From Acidipropionibacterium timonense (GTDB taxonomy: Bacteria > Actinomycetota > Actinomycetes > Propionibacteriales > Propionibacteriaceae): a stretch of DNA of 64,000 nucleotides. The position numbers and the translations under genes are program-made. Positions 1 to 7,771 of this stretch are shown here, in pieces (positions within the stretch are counted from its first letter, which is position 1; every line of letters starts with the position of its first letter). The stretch covers positions 244,588 to 308,587 of the forward strand of contig NZ_LR027558.1 in assembly GCF_900605005.1 (NCBI RefSeq). Reading direction: 5' to 3'. The notes beneath the pieces were generated by a model. It saw nothing but the letters and a program-made list of their open reading frames with translations, made no database searches and had not been told where the DNA came from.

Positions 1-1
1 C

Positions 2-694
2 GTCACTCGAACCAGCGCTGTCAAGGCCAAGACGCAGACGTTCAACACCTTGTGGGGCGTCATTATCGGCGCCCCGTCAGCCCTCCGCGACGAGCTCACC
101 CCGCTGAGCAGGAGAACGCTGATCAAGCGCTGCCTGACGCTGCGTCCCGAAACGACCGACCTTCTCAGCCTGGCCACAACCCCGGAACGGCTCCTGCTCG
201 CGGGGACCAAGACCGCCCTGCGTGACCTGGCCCGCCGCTGGAAGAGCCTCGACGAAGAGATCCAACTCCTCAACCGTCAGATCGATGCCCTAGTCCGTCA
301 CGCAGCCCCCGAGCTGGTCGAGCTGCACGGCGTCGGCACCGAGATCGCCGGCCAGTTCCTGGTCACCGCCGGGGACGACAACAGCCGGATCCACAGCGAG
401 GCAGCCTTCGCCAAGATCTGCGGCGTCGCGCCACAACCCGCCAGCAGCGGCCGCACCACCGGGCGTCACCGACTCAGCCGCGGAGGCGACCGCGCCGCCA
501 ACAGCGCCCTCTACATCGTCACCTTGGTCCGAATGCGACGCCACCAGCCCACCATCGACTACGTCCAACGCCGCACCGCCGAGGGCCTCAGCAAACGAGA
601 GATCATCCGCTGCCTCAAGCGTTACATCGCCCGCGAGATCTACGCCAATCTGCCCCAGCAACAACCCATAGCCCTGTCCGTCGCAGCCGCTTGA
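2..694 (+). CDS. IS110 family transposase, cut by left window edge
   Basis: This is the C-terminal part of an IS110-type transposase (DEDD N-terminal domain plus C-terminal Transposase_20 domain). The frame is open from base 2, so the apparent TTG start at 50 is not real and the N-terminus lies outside the window. The family hallmark is the C-terminal motif ELVELHGVGTEIAGQFLVT, followed by the conserved stretch KICGVAPQPASSGRT and HRLSRGGDRAANSALY. The C-terminal domain looks intact. The element abuts IS481 and IS3 fragments, so it belongs to a patch of nested insertion sequences next to the sugar operon. Confidence 0.88.
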   Translation, partial: VTRTSAVKAKTQTFNTLWGVIIGAPSALRDELTPLSRRTLIKRCLTLRPETTDLLSLATTPERLLLAGTKTALRDLARRWKSLDEEIQLLNRQIDALVRHAAPELVELHGVGTEIAGQFLVTAGDDNSRIHSEAAFAKICGVAPQPASSGRTTGRHRLSRGGDRAANSALYIVTLVRMRRHQPTIDYVQRRTAEGLSKREIIRCLKRYIAREIYANLPQQQPIALSVAAA

Positions 695-707
695 CAAACA
701 TAGGAGC

Positions 708-968
708 ATCGAGCGCTACAACCGGATCCTGGCCGAAGAGTTCCTCTACGCCCGCCCCTACGACAGCGAGTCCGCCCGCACCAGCGCCCTGGCCGCCTGG
801 AACATCCACTACAACTACCATCGACCCCACACCGCCTGCCGAAACCAGCCCCCAGCCACCCCGACCGCGGCACGCGTCACCAACGTCCTGGCCGAGTATC
901 AGTACCCCAGCTGGCTGTTCGGCCACCGGCTGCGCGAGCCGGCTTGCCCGGATTGGTGGGACCGGTGA
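708..968 (+). pseudogene. IS481 family transposase, C-terminal fragment
   Basis: Read in the frame starting at 708, the sequence gives ERYNRILAEEFLYARPY, then AWNIHYNYHRPHTACRNQPP and VTNVLAEY. This is the end of the rve integrase core of an IS481-type transposase, including the last catalytic glutamate region and the YNYHRPH signature. No start codon or N-terminal two thirds is present. The fragment begins immediately after the IS110 gene, which suggests that IS110 inserted into or next to an older element. Confidence 0.75.
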
Positions 969-1201
969 CCTCCAGTCAGGAGAACGCAGCCGTGGAATCG
1001 TTCCGGTTGACCATGCAGCGGAAACTCCTGAACCGGAACACCTGGCCCACCCACACCGCCCTCGCCTCGGCCAGTTCGAGTGGATTGAGGGCTGGTATAA
1101 CCTCAGACCCCGCCGGCACCTGCCTCGGAATGCTTTCACCTCACGAATGCGAGTCCCTTGGCGTTGACCCCGGCGAGGGCGGCATGATCACCACACGATA
1201 A
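965..1201 (+). pseudogene. IS3 family transposase orfB remnant with frameshifts
   Basis: The sequence reads SQENAAVESFRLTMQRKLLN, the typical end of an IS3-family integrase core. It continues in another frame as QFEWIEGWYNLR and returns to the first frame at LGMLSPHECE. These correspond to the family's usual wIe-YNrrR--lgylSP-eye tail. At least two frameshifts separate the pieces, so this is a dead fragment. Confidence 0.65.
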
Positions 1202-1272
1202 GTACTGTCTGGGAAACCGGGGCAAGCTCCATGCCCTGCTGGGAGGTTCTTGGATGCGAAAGGAGAACGTCA

Positions 1273-1992
1273 ATGGCTCGCAGGACTAGCCTCGTCTCGA
1301 AGGTCTCGGGTGAGCTCCGGGCTCAACTGGCTCGGGATGCCTTCCCAGTCGGCGCACGTCTGCCGACCGAGGCCTCACTGGCTGCCGAGTTCGGCGTCTC
1401 TCGGCCGACTGTCCGCGCTGCCCTGCGCGAACTCGAGACCCTTGGTCTGGTGCGGACTCGCCACGGCGTCGGCACCTTCGTCGCTGGGACCCCCGCTGTC
1501 CGAGCCGGTCTGGAGAGGATGGACTCGATCACCGACTCCATCCGGGACGGGGGAAAGGTCCCCGGAATGGACTACGCCTCCCGCTTGACTCGCCACGTCT
1601 TGCCTGAAGAGGCTAGCCGGATGGGTGTTTCGGGGGACAGTGAGGTGCTCGAGCTGAGGCGCACCATATTGGCGGACGGTGAGGTCGTGGCCTACTCCTA
1701 CGACTTGATCCCCACCTGGTTGCTGCCGGAGGACTTCAATGTCGAGGAGCTGGACGGGTCCCTGTTCGCCTTCTTCTCCGCCCGGCTCGGGATCCAGGCA
1801 GTGCGCGGTGTGGCCGAGGTACATGCAATCCACTCGACCCACATCGGATGGGGCAAGGAGGCCGCCGCCCACGACCTGTTCGTCCTGCTCGACCAAGTCC
1901 ATTACAGCGACGACGACTCGGTTCTGATGTACTCGCGCACCTACTTCATCGAGGGCCGCTACAACTTCACCATCCGGCGAACACGAGGCTGA
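1273..1992 (+). CDS. GntR/HutC family transcriptional regulator with UTRA domain
   Basis: This 239-aa regulator probably controls the downstream sugar operon. Residues 1-75 form a winged helix-turn-helix of GntR type, with LPTEASLAAEFGVSRPTVRA followed by ALRELETLGLVRTRHGVGTF. The rest is a UTRA effector-binding domain that usually senses a phosphorylated sugar or similar metabolite. The ATG at 1273 was chosen because GAAAGGAG lies 7 nt upstream; an in-frame start at 1231 has no such site. It is co-directional with the RhaEW-like gene, 75 bp upstream of it, and that gap holds a promoter and a palindrome. Confidence 0.88.
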   Translation: MARRTSLVSKVSGELRAQLARDAFPVGARLPTEASLAAEFGVSRPTVRAALRELETLGLVRTRHGVGTFVAGTPAVRAGLERMDSITDSIRDGGKVPGMDYASRLTRHVLPEEASRMGVSGDSEVLELRRTILADGEVVAYSYDLIPTWLLPEDFNVEELDGSLFAFFSARLGIQAVRGVAEVHAIHSTHIGWGKEAAAHDLFVLLDQVHYSDDDSVLMYSRTYFIEGRYNFTIRRTRG

Positions 1993-2010
1993 CCGTTCCC
2001 CGGTCGTCTA

Positions 2011-2039
2011 TTGACGAGGCCAGGATAACGATCTAGATT
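2011..2039 (+). promoter_or_regulatory. Sigma-A type promoter of the aldolase operon
   Basis: TTGACG at 2011-2016 and TAGATT at 2034-2039 are separated by 17 bp. They sit in the gap between the GntR gene and the operon it probably regulates. Confidence 0.65.
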
Positions 2040-2048
2040 GTCTGACAA
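2038..2048. promoter_or_regulatory. Candidate GntR operator palindrome
   Basis: The perfect inverted repeat TTGTC-T-GACAA overlaps the end of the -10 box and the expected transcription start. This is the right place and size for a GntR repressor half-site pair. Assignment to the adjacent regulator is inference. Confidence 0.45.
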
Positions 2049-2067
2049 CTTCTCTTGGAGGTATGAC

Positions 2068-4008
2068 ATGACATCCTCGGCCCTTGGCGATGAAGCAAGC
2101 AGTCTATCTGGGCTGGTTGAGGCGACGCGCCAACTCGGCAGTGATCCGCGACTGGTCCTCCACGGTGGTGGCAACAGCTCCCTCAAGACCTCCGTCACCG
2201 ACCTGGACGGGTCCACGGTCGAGGTGCTGTGGATCAAGGGGAGTGGCCACGATATGGGCACGATCACCGAGGCGGGCTTCGCCCCCTTGCGGCTGGCTCG
2301 CCTGCGCCAGATCCTGCCGCCGGTCACGGTCCCCGAGGAGGCCCTGCGCAACGAGTTGCGCTGTGCCTTGGTCGACTCCTCAGCCCCCGACCCCTCGGTG
2401 GAGGCCCTCGTCCACGCCCTGATCCCGGCCCCGGCCGTCATGCACTCTCACGCCGATTCGCTACTCGCCTTGGGCGCAGCTCTCGGCCGGGAAGGGCTGG
2501 CCGAGGTGCTCGGGGACCACGTGGTGATCGCCGACTATGCCATGCCCGGCCCCCACCTGGTGGTCTCTGTCGCCAATGCTTGGGCCCTGGCCGACGACCA
2601 GACCGTCGGCGTCATGGTCCAGGGGCATGGCCTCTTCACCGGTGGACAGACCCCGGCCGAGGCTCTGGAGCGGCACCTCGAAGTCGTGGCCCGGGCCGAC
2701 GCCCGGCTAGGCGAGACCCGTCCGGTGACCGCCGAGCCAATCGGCCCGACGGATGCCGTCCGGCTGGCCACCCTGCGCTCGAAAATCTGTGACGCCGCCG
2801 GCCATCCGATGGTCGTGCGCACCACCCGCGACGAGCGGGTGGCAGCCTTCCTTTCAGATGAGGGTGCCCTATCGTCCACCACCGAGGGGCCGCTGACTCC
2901 CGACCACGTGATCTGGACCAAGCCATGGCCCCAGGTCGGCGAGGACTTCGAGGCCTTCGGCCAGCGCTACCGCGACTACGTCGAGCGCAACAAGCGCCGT
3001 GCCCCCGGCGAGACTATCGCGCTCGACCCAGCCCCACGTGTCGTCCTCGACCCCGAGGTTGGCATGCTGGCGGCTGGACGCACCGCCCGTGAGGCGGGGA
3101 TCGTCACCGACATCTACCAGCACACGATGGATGCCATCACCAATGCCCGAGCCCTCGGTGGCTACACCGGTGCTGGAGAGGGCCACCTCTTTGACCTCGA
3201 GTATTGGTCCTACCAGCAGGAAAAGGTGCGTCGCACTGACGACCATGCACCGATGGCCGGCCAGGTGGCTGTGGTCACTGGGGCTGCCTCCGGCATCGGA
3301 CGGGGCTGCGCCCGAGCGATGCTCGACCAGGGCTGCTGCGTCGTCGGCTGGGACCTCTCGCCCAAGGTCGTCGAGACTTTCGATTCGGATCGCTACCTCG
3401 GCATCCCGCTTGATGTCACCGACGCCGAGGCCGTCTCCAACGCCCTTCGGCTGGGCGTCGAGACCTTCGGCGGTCTGGACGTACTGGTAGTTGCAGCAGG
3501 CATCTTCCCATCCAGCGCCAACGTCGGCGAGATGGACATGGCCCAGTGGCGGAGGGCCATGTCAGTCAACGTCGACTCGGTGGCTGAACTCTACAGGCAG
3601 GCCCACGCCTTGCTGGCCCTCGGACGTCCATACGGCCGTGTGGTGCTGATCGCATCGAAGAACGTCGCGGCCCCCGGGCCGGGCGCTGCGGCCTACTCCT
3701 CGTCCAAGGCAGCTGTCACCCAGCTGACCAGGGTGGCCGCCCTTGAGTGGGCGGGGGAGGGGATCCGTCTCAACATGGTCCACCCCGATGCTGTTTTCGA
3801 CACGGGACTGTGGACACCTGAGCTGCTGGCGGCCCGTGCCGAGCACTACGGCATGACCGTCGACCAGTACAAGCGCCGTAACATGCTGCACGCCGAGGTC
3901 ACCAGCACCAAGGTTGGCGCCCTGTGCGTCTCGATGTGTGGCCCCGCCTTCGAGTGCACCACCGGTGCTCAGGTTCCGATCGACGGCGGCTCCGACCGAG
4001 TGATCTGA
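2068..4008 (+). CDS. Bifunctional class II aldolase / short-chain dehydrogenase (RhaEW-like)
   Basis: This 646-aa cytoplasmic enzyme is a two-domain fusion. Residues about 1-370 form a class II (zinc) aldolase domain, with the HGGGNSSLKT phosphate-binding region, zinc histidines in VMHSHADS and MVQGHGLF, and a likely acid/base in SVEALVHA. Residues about 400-646 form an SDR domain, with VTGAASGIGRG for NAD(P) binding and catalytic YSSSK. The family includes RhaEW, which splits L-rhamnulose-1-phosphate and oxidises the lactaldehyde. No rhamnose isomerase or kinase is seen here, so the substrate is open. The start at 2068 follows TTGGAGG; the TTG at 2038 was rejected. The cupin gene follows after 10 bp. 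Confidence 0.85.
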   Translation: MTSSALGDEASSLSGLVEATRQLGSDPRLVLHGGGNSSLKTSVTDLDGSTVEVLWIKGSGHDMGTITEAGFAPLRLARLRQILPPVTVPEEALRNELRCALVDSSAPDPSVEALVHALIPAPAVMHSHADSLLALGAALGREGLAEVLGDHVVIADYAMPGPHLVVSVANAWALADDQTVGVMVQGHGLFTGGQTPAEALERHLEVVARADARLGETRPVTAEPIGPTDAVRLATLRSKICDAAGHPMVVRTTRDERVAAFLSDEGALSSTTEGPLTPDHVIWTKPWPQVGEDFEAFGQRYRDYVERNKRRAPGETIALDPAPRVVLDPEVGMLAAGRTAREAGIVTDIYQHTMDAITNARALGGYTGAGEGHLFDLEYWSYQQEKVRRTDDHAPMAGQVAVVTGAASGIGRGCARAMLDQGCCVVGWDLSPKVVETFDSDRYLGIPLDVTDAEAVSNALRLGVETFGGLDVLVVAAGIFPSSANVGEMDMAQWRRAMSVNVDSVAELYRQAHALLALGRPYGRVVLIASKNVAAPGPGAAAYSSSKAAVTQLTRVAALEWAGEGIRLNMVHPDAVFDTGLWTPELLAARAEHYGMTVDQYKRRNMLHAEVTSTKVGALCVSMCGPAFECTTGAQVPIDGGSDRVI

Positions 4009-4018
4009 GGAGCACGAC

Positions 4019-4408
4019 ATGAAAAAAGGGAATACCAGCGATATTGAACCGCGCTTCGGTGACTGGGGGCCGGCCTACATCATTCAGGGGTCGACCAGCG
4101 ATATCGGATTGTTGACCCTTCGCCCTGGCGACGAAATGACCAACCACATCCACCACTTTTGCGACGAGTCCTTCGTCGTGCTCGAGGGACGGGCGACCCT
4201 GTGGGTCGACTGCGAGAAGTCCTTTGCGCTCACGCCGGGCGACCTTTACCGCTGCGAACCTACCGAGATGCACTACTTTGTAAACGACTGGGACGAGGTG
4301 TTTAAGATGATCTTCATCAAGTCGCCTTCCTCGCCCGGTGACACCATCAATCTTCCCTGGCGTCCGGGCGAAACAGCGCCCGTGGTGCCCGTTGCTCCCG
4401 AGAAGTAA
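4019..4408 (+). CDS. Small cupin-domain protein
   Basis: This 129-aa single-domain cupin has the motif-1 pattern [15 protein letters not shown] with metal-ligand histidines and a glutamate, and motif 2 around [17 protein letters not shown]. Such small cupins in sugar clusters act as isomerases, mutarotase-like proteins or ligand-binding proteins. The sequence does not tell which applies. The start is preceded by GAGGAGC overlapping the upstream stop codon. It sits second in a tight five-gene operon, between the RhaEW-like gene and the LsrF-like aldolase, so a role in processing the same sugar or its phosphate is likely. Confidence 0.8.
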   Translation: MKKGNTSDIEPRFGDWGPAYIIQGSTSDIGLLTLRPGDEMTNHIHHFCDESFVVLEGRATLWVDCEKSFALTPGDLYRCEPTEMHYFVNDWDEVFKMIFIKSPSSPGDTINLPWRPGETAPVVPVAPEK

Positions 4409-4428
4409 TCTACGAAAGGATCACATCC

Positions 4429-5313
4429 ATGGCAGACCTCGACGGCAACATCACGGCCAAGAACTTCGGATTCGATCATCCACAGGAGGTAATGGGCTTC
4501 CACATCAAGGGATCCGGGCAACTCGACTTCGGCATGAAGCACCGCCTCTCGCGGATCTTCGGTGACGACGGTCGCACCGTTATGCTGGCCTTCGATCACG
4601 GCTATTTCCAGGGTCCCACAAGCGGTCTGGAGCGAGTCGACCTCAGCATCGTGCCGTTGGCCCCGCATGCCGACGCCCTGATGGCCACCCGTGGCATCAT
4701 CCGCTCGGTCGTCCCGGCCAGCTGCGACAACGCCTTGGTGCTGCGCGCCTCAGGCGGCCCGTCGGTCCTCAAGGAACTGTCCGACGAGCGCGTCGCCATG
4801 GACATGGCTGATGCCGCCCGCATCGACGCTGCCGCGGTGGCCGTTCAAGTCTTCATCGGTGGCGAGTTTGAGACCCAGTCGATCGCCAACCTGAACCAAC
4901 AGATTGACGCCGGCCTGCAGTATGGCATCCCGGTTCTCGGCGTCACTGCTGTCGGCAAACAGATGACCCGCGATGCCCGCTACTTCGGCTTGGCCACCCG
5001 CATTATCGCCGAGTTCGGCGCGCAGATGGTCAAGACCTACTTCATTGAAGACGGCTTCCAGAACGTCACCGCCGGCTGTCCTGTGCCGATCATCATGGCC
5101 GGCGGCAAGAGGCTTCCCGCCCTCGACGCCCTAACCATGGCTTGGAAGGCAATCGACCAAGGCGCTTACGGCGTCGACATGGGTCGCAACATCTTCCAGC
5201 GCAAGGCCCCGGAGGCCATGATCAAGGCCGTGCGTGCGATCGTCCACGAGGGCCTGAAGCCCGAGCAAGCCCACGAGATGTACAAGGACCTCTCTCAGGG
5301 AGCCGATGACTGA
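4429..5313 (+). CDS. lsrF: LsrF-like class I aldolase/thiolase (DeoC/LacD superfamily)
   Basis: The 294-aa protein follows E. coli LsrF closely along its whole length: MADLDGN start, [41 protein letters not shown] and [10 protein letters not shown]. LsrF transfers an acetyl group from the phospho-AI-2 product 3-hydroxy-2,4-pentanedione 5-phosphate to CoA. The probable Schiff-base lysine is K202 and the neighbouring histidine is H57. No lsrK, lsrR, lsrG or lsr transporter is present, so the gene may act on another branched or short sugar phosphate. The RBS GAAAGGA precedes ATG 4429. The stop overlaps the next start (TGATG). Confidence 0.85.
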   Translation: MADLDGNITAKNFGFDHPQEVMGFHIKGSGQLDFGMKHRLSRIFGDDGRTVMLAFDHGYFQGPTSGLERVDLSIVPLAPHADALMATRGIIRSVVPASCDNALVLRASGGPSVLKELSDERVAMDMADAARIDAAAVAVQVFIGGEFETQSIANLNQQIDAGLQYGIPVLGVTAVGKQMTRDARYFGLATRIIAEFGAQMVKTYFIEDGFQNVTAGCPVPIIMAGGKRLPALDALTMAWKAIDQGAYGVDMGRNIFQRKAPEAMIKAVRAIVHEGLKPEQAHEMYKDLSQGADD

Positions 5314-5954
5314 TGGGTGACGAGCAAGTTCTCCGGGCGCAGATCTGCGAGTTTGGGCGAAACCTATGGACCAAGAACATGGTCGCAGCCAATGACGGCA
5401 ACATCTCGGTGCGCTTGAACGACGACCGCATCCTGTGCACCCCTACCGGCGTCAGCAAGGGCTACATGCGCCCGGAGAAGCTTGCCGAACTCGACTTGGA
5501 CGGCAACCTAGTCAACGGGTGCACCGTGAAGCCGTCTAGCGAGGTCAAGATGCACCTGCGGGTCTACGTCGAGGACCCCTCGGTGAAGGCCGTCGTACAT
5601 GCGCACCCGCTCTACGCGACCCTCTTCGCCACCCGCGGGATGGGTCTTCGCAACACCATGCTCCCCGAGACCATTGTGGGCCTCGGGGATGTCCCCTTGG
5701 CGCCCTACGCAACCCCGTCCACCCATGAGGTTCCGGACTCGATCGCCCCCTTTATCGCCGGCCACATGGCCTGCCTGCTGGAGAACCACGGGGCCCTCAC
5801 TTGGGGCAAGGACCTGATGTCGGCGTATCTGGCAATGGAGCGGCTGGAGTCGTCCGCCCATCAGATGTGGGCTCTCGAACTGGTGGGCGGGGGCAATGAC
5901 CTGCCCTCCGAGGAGGTTTTCAAACTCAGGGCACTCTTCGGAGTCACGTCGTAA
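5313..5954 (+). CDS. Class II aldolase/adducin family protein (FucA/AraD type)
   Basis: This 213-aa zinc-dependent sugar-phosphate aldolase or epimerase has the AANDGNISVR phosphate loop, CTPTGVSKG, zinc histidines in VVHAHPLYA and ENHGALTWG, and the catalytic acid in KPSSEVKMH. FucA, AraD and related enzymes split ketose 1-phosphates into dihydroxyacetone phosphate and an aldehyde, or epimerise pentulose phosphates; the sequence alone does not choose. Its start overlaps the lsrF stop by one base, so the two are translationally coupled. It is the last intact gene of the operon; the dhaK-like fossil begins 9 bp later. Confidence 0.88.
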   Translation: MGDEQVLRAQICEFGRNLWTKNMVAANDGNISVRLNDDRILCTPTGVSKGYMRPEKLAELDLDGNLVNGCTVKPSSEVKMHLRVYVEDPSVKAVVHAHPLYATLFATRGMGLRNTMLPETIVGLGDVPLAPYATPSTHEVPDSIAPFIAGHMACLLENHGALTWGKDLMSAYLAMERLESSAHQMWALELVGGGNDLPSEEVFKLRALFGVTS

Positions 5955-5963
5955 CTACGCAAC

Positions 5964-6400
5964 ATGAAGAATCATCAACTCCCCTGAGTGGTTCGTCGGC
6001 GTAGGTGCTCGAGGGGATTATGCTCGCATACCCGGATGCTCTGTGAGCCGTAGGCGACGGTCGTACACTGCTGCGCGTGGACACTGGCACGCGTGGTCGG
6101 GTTGGCATCGTCACCGGTGGCGGGGAGGGACACCTTCCCCTCTTCATCGGGCAAGTCGGATGGGGCTGGCCGGCGGTGTAACCGTCGGAAAGGTGTCTTC
6201 ATCACTCTCCTGTGACGAGATCTTGGCTGCCACCGTGGCCAGCGACGGAGGGGCTGGAGTCCTTAACCTGTACGGCCGACCACGGCGGTGGCCTCCACAA
6301 CATCAACGCAGCCCGCAAGCTGGCCGACGTGCGGGGGCATTCGGACGACGACCGTCGTACGCAGCAACAGGCAGCGCAGGACGCGGGCTGGCGCAGCCTG
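5964..6400 (+). pseudogene. Decayed dihydroxyacetone-kinase-like gene (dhaK family)
   Basis: Segments of a DhaK-type kinase can be read in order across three frames. They are the start MKN near 5964, then VLEGIMLAYPDAL, VGDGRTLLRVDTG and RVGIVTGGGEGHLPLF (family GGGSGHEP-type motif). Next come GLAGGVTVGKV, CDEILAATVASDGGAGVLNLYG, and finally GGLHNINAARKLADVRG. In-frame stops after NHQLP and PDAL and at least two frameshifts break it. The C-terminal part is lost in transposase debris. DhaK family members phosphorylate dihydroxyacetone or tetruloses. The gene starts 9 bp after the class II aldolase, so it was once the fifth gene of that operon. Confidence 0.72.
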
Positions 6401-6585
6401 GCCCTGAGCTGTTGGCGGGCATGGTCTCGGTTCCAGCCGGTCACCGCGACCACCTGATCCAGAATCAGGGACCTGCCCTTGTCCTGCGCTGCCACATACT
6501 CGTCTGCGTACTTCTTTGTGACCTCATACCTCGCAGCGACCGACAGCCGTCCTTCGACCTCCACGCCCGATCGTGGTCCCCCCAC
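6390..6585 (-). pseudogene. N-terminal remnant of an integrase-core transposase (ISNCY/IS1202-like)
   Basis: On the minus strand the sequence reads RYEVTKKYADEYVAAQDKG, then ILDQVVAVTGWNRDHARQQL. This is the N-terminal DNA-binding stretch typical of large ISNCY-type transposases in actinobacteria. After about 65 residues the homology ends abruptly against the dhaK-like fossil, and no catalytic core remains. Its start side lies at the break in the class II aldolase gene, so this element is the likely cause of both truncations. Confidence 0.6.
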
Positions 6586-6599
6586 CTTCCCGGGAAACT

Positions 6600-6756
6600 A
6601 CATGTGGCACGGGCCCCCTACTACGACGCGGGGCCTCTTGAGGACGTGGTCGTCGACCCGGACGCTGATGTTGCCGCTCGTGCCGAGGGTGAGGTCGTCC
6701 TCGAGCATCCGCAGGCAGTACGCGATGATCTCCTCGCGCTCGTGCTCGTGGAGCAT
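6600..6756 (-). pseudogene. Truncated class II aldolase, N-terminal 38 codons
   Basis: The start overlaps the EIIA stop codon (ATGA), so it was the last gene of the Gat-type PTS operon. It reads MLHEHEREEIIAYCLRMLED and then TLGTSGNISVRVDDHV, the conserved N-terminus and phosphate loop of FucA-type aldolases. Homology stops around 6643. All zinc ligands are missing, so the product cannot be active. The break lies against a transposase remnant. Confidence 0.75.
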
Positions 6757-7217
6757 CACTGCGCCTCCCCGACCGCGGCCATGACGGAACCGAGGCTCGC
6801 CTGGATCTGCTCGGGCGAACCGTGGAGGAGCGACTCGTAGTCCTCCTGGGACTGCAGCAGCTCGATGACCGAGCCGAGCATGCCGACCTGGTTCTCCGGG
6901 TTGGTGACGAGCGGCCAGATCGACAGGGCGACGTCGAGCTCGCGCTCCGGGTCGTCCATGGCGTGGAAGACGGTCGTCGAGGAGTTGCGGCACAGGAGGA
7001 TCCCCGCGTGCTTGACGTACTCGGGGTCGATGTGGGGGATGGCGACGCTGACGTAGCCGAAGTCGAGGCCGGTGGGGAAGGTCTGCTCGCGACGCGAGAC
7101 GGCCTCGAGGAAGGCATCGGTGACCATGTCGTCGCCGGTGAGCCGCTCGTTGACGAGACGGTAGAGGTCCTCGCGCTCGGAGGTGTCGACGTCGAGGATG
7201 AGGAGCTTGGGGGCCAT
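6756..7217 (-). CDS. PTS sugar transporter EIIA, galactitol/fructose type
   Basis: This 153-aa cytoplasmic phosphocarrier accepts phosphate from HPr and passes it to the partner EIIB. The expected phosphohistidine is H62 in SVAIPH, in a PTS_EIIA_2 fold. The start MAPKLLIL at 7217 has AGGAGAG 7 nt upstream. It lies downstream of EIIB, EIIC and a small membrane protein, and its stop overlaps the start of the truncated aldolase. Confidence 0.85.
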   Translation of the reverse strand: MAPKLLILDVDTSEREDLYRLVNERLTGDDMVTDAFLEAVSRREQTFPTGLDFGYVSVAIPHIDPEYVKHAGILLCRNSSTTVFHAMDDPERELDVALSIWPLVTNPENQVGMLGSVIELLQSQEDYESLLHGSPEQIQASLGSVMAAVGEAQ

Positions 7218-7348
7218 GGGTGGCTCTCCTGTCTCCGGCCCGGTGGGGTCGGTGTGGGTGGGAATGGGGATGGAACGGTCCCGCGGGCCCGGCAGGGGTG
7301 GTCGACCGGCGGAACAGCTCGGCGCCCCGCGGGGGCGCCGAGTGCGGG

Positions 7349-7765
7349 TCAGCGGGTGGCGCCGACCTTGCGGGTGCGGCGACCGGTCGTGCCGTAGACC
7401 TCGTCGCGGAACCGCAGGTAGTAGTTGGGCAGGCGGGTCATGTGGGCCAGCACCTCCTCGGGCTGCGCATGCTTCATCCACAGCCCGTGGAAGGCCGGCA
7501 TCCACCGGTGGGTCGCCGCCGTCTCGAGGACGACGGGGTCGAGGGCGCGAGCCAGGCCCGGGCCGCCCGCGCGTCGCAGGGACGGCGTCGACCGGAGCTT
7601 GGCCCGCATCGCCTGCTCGCAATGCCTGACCACCTGGTTGCCGATGACCATGACGGCCATCCATGCCAGCAGGGGCACGAGGAAGATCATGAAGTGCTCC
7701 TGGAAGGTCGCGATGGCCGTGCGCCACCAGCGTCCCAGGATCGCGTCAAGCATGGCCTCGACCAT
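7349..7765 (-). CDS. Small membrane protein inside the Gat-type PTS operon, function unknown
   Basis: This 138-aa protein of unrecognised family has one clear hydrophobic segment (about residues 25-45, around MIFLVPLLAWMAVMVIG) followed by a basic, Arg-rich C-terminal half. It starts 6 bp after the EIIC stop and is followed by EIIA after a gap of about 130 bp. Its place between two PTS subunits suggests an accessory role in the transporter or in the use of its substrate, but nothing in the sequence defines this. Base composition and codon use match the neighbours, so it is likely a real gene. Confidence 0.65.
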   Translation of the reverse strand: MVEAMLDAILGRWWRTAIATFQEHFMIFLVPLLAWMAVMVIGNQVVRHCEQAMRAKLRSTPSLRRAGGPGLARALDPVVLETAATHRWMPAFHGLWMKHAQPEEVLAHMTRLPNYYLRFRDEVYGTTGRRTRKVGATR

Positions 7766-7771
7766 GATGGA

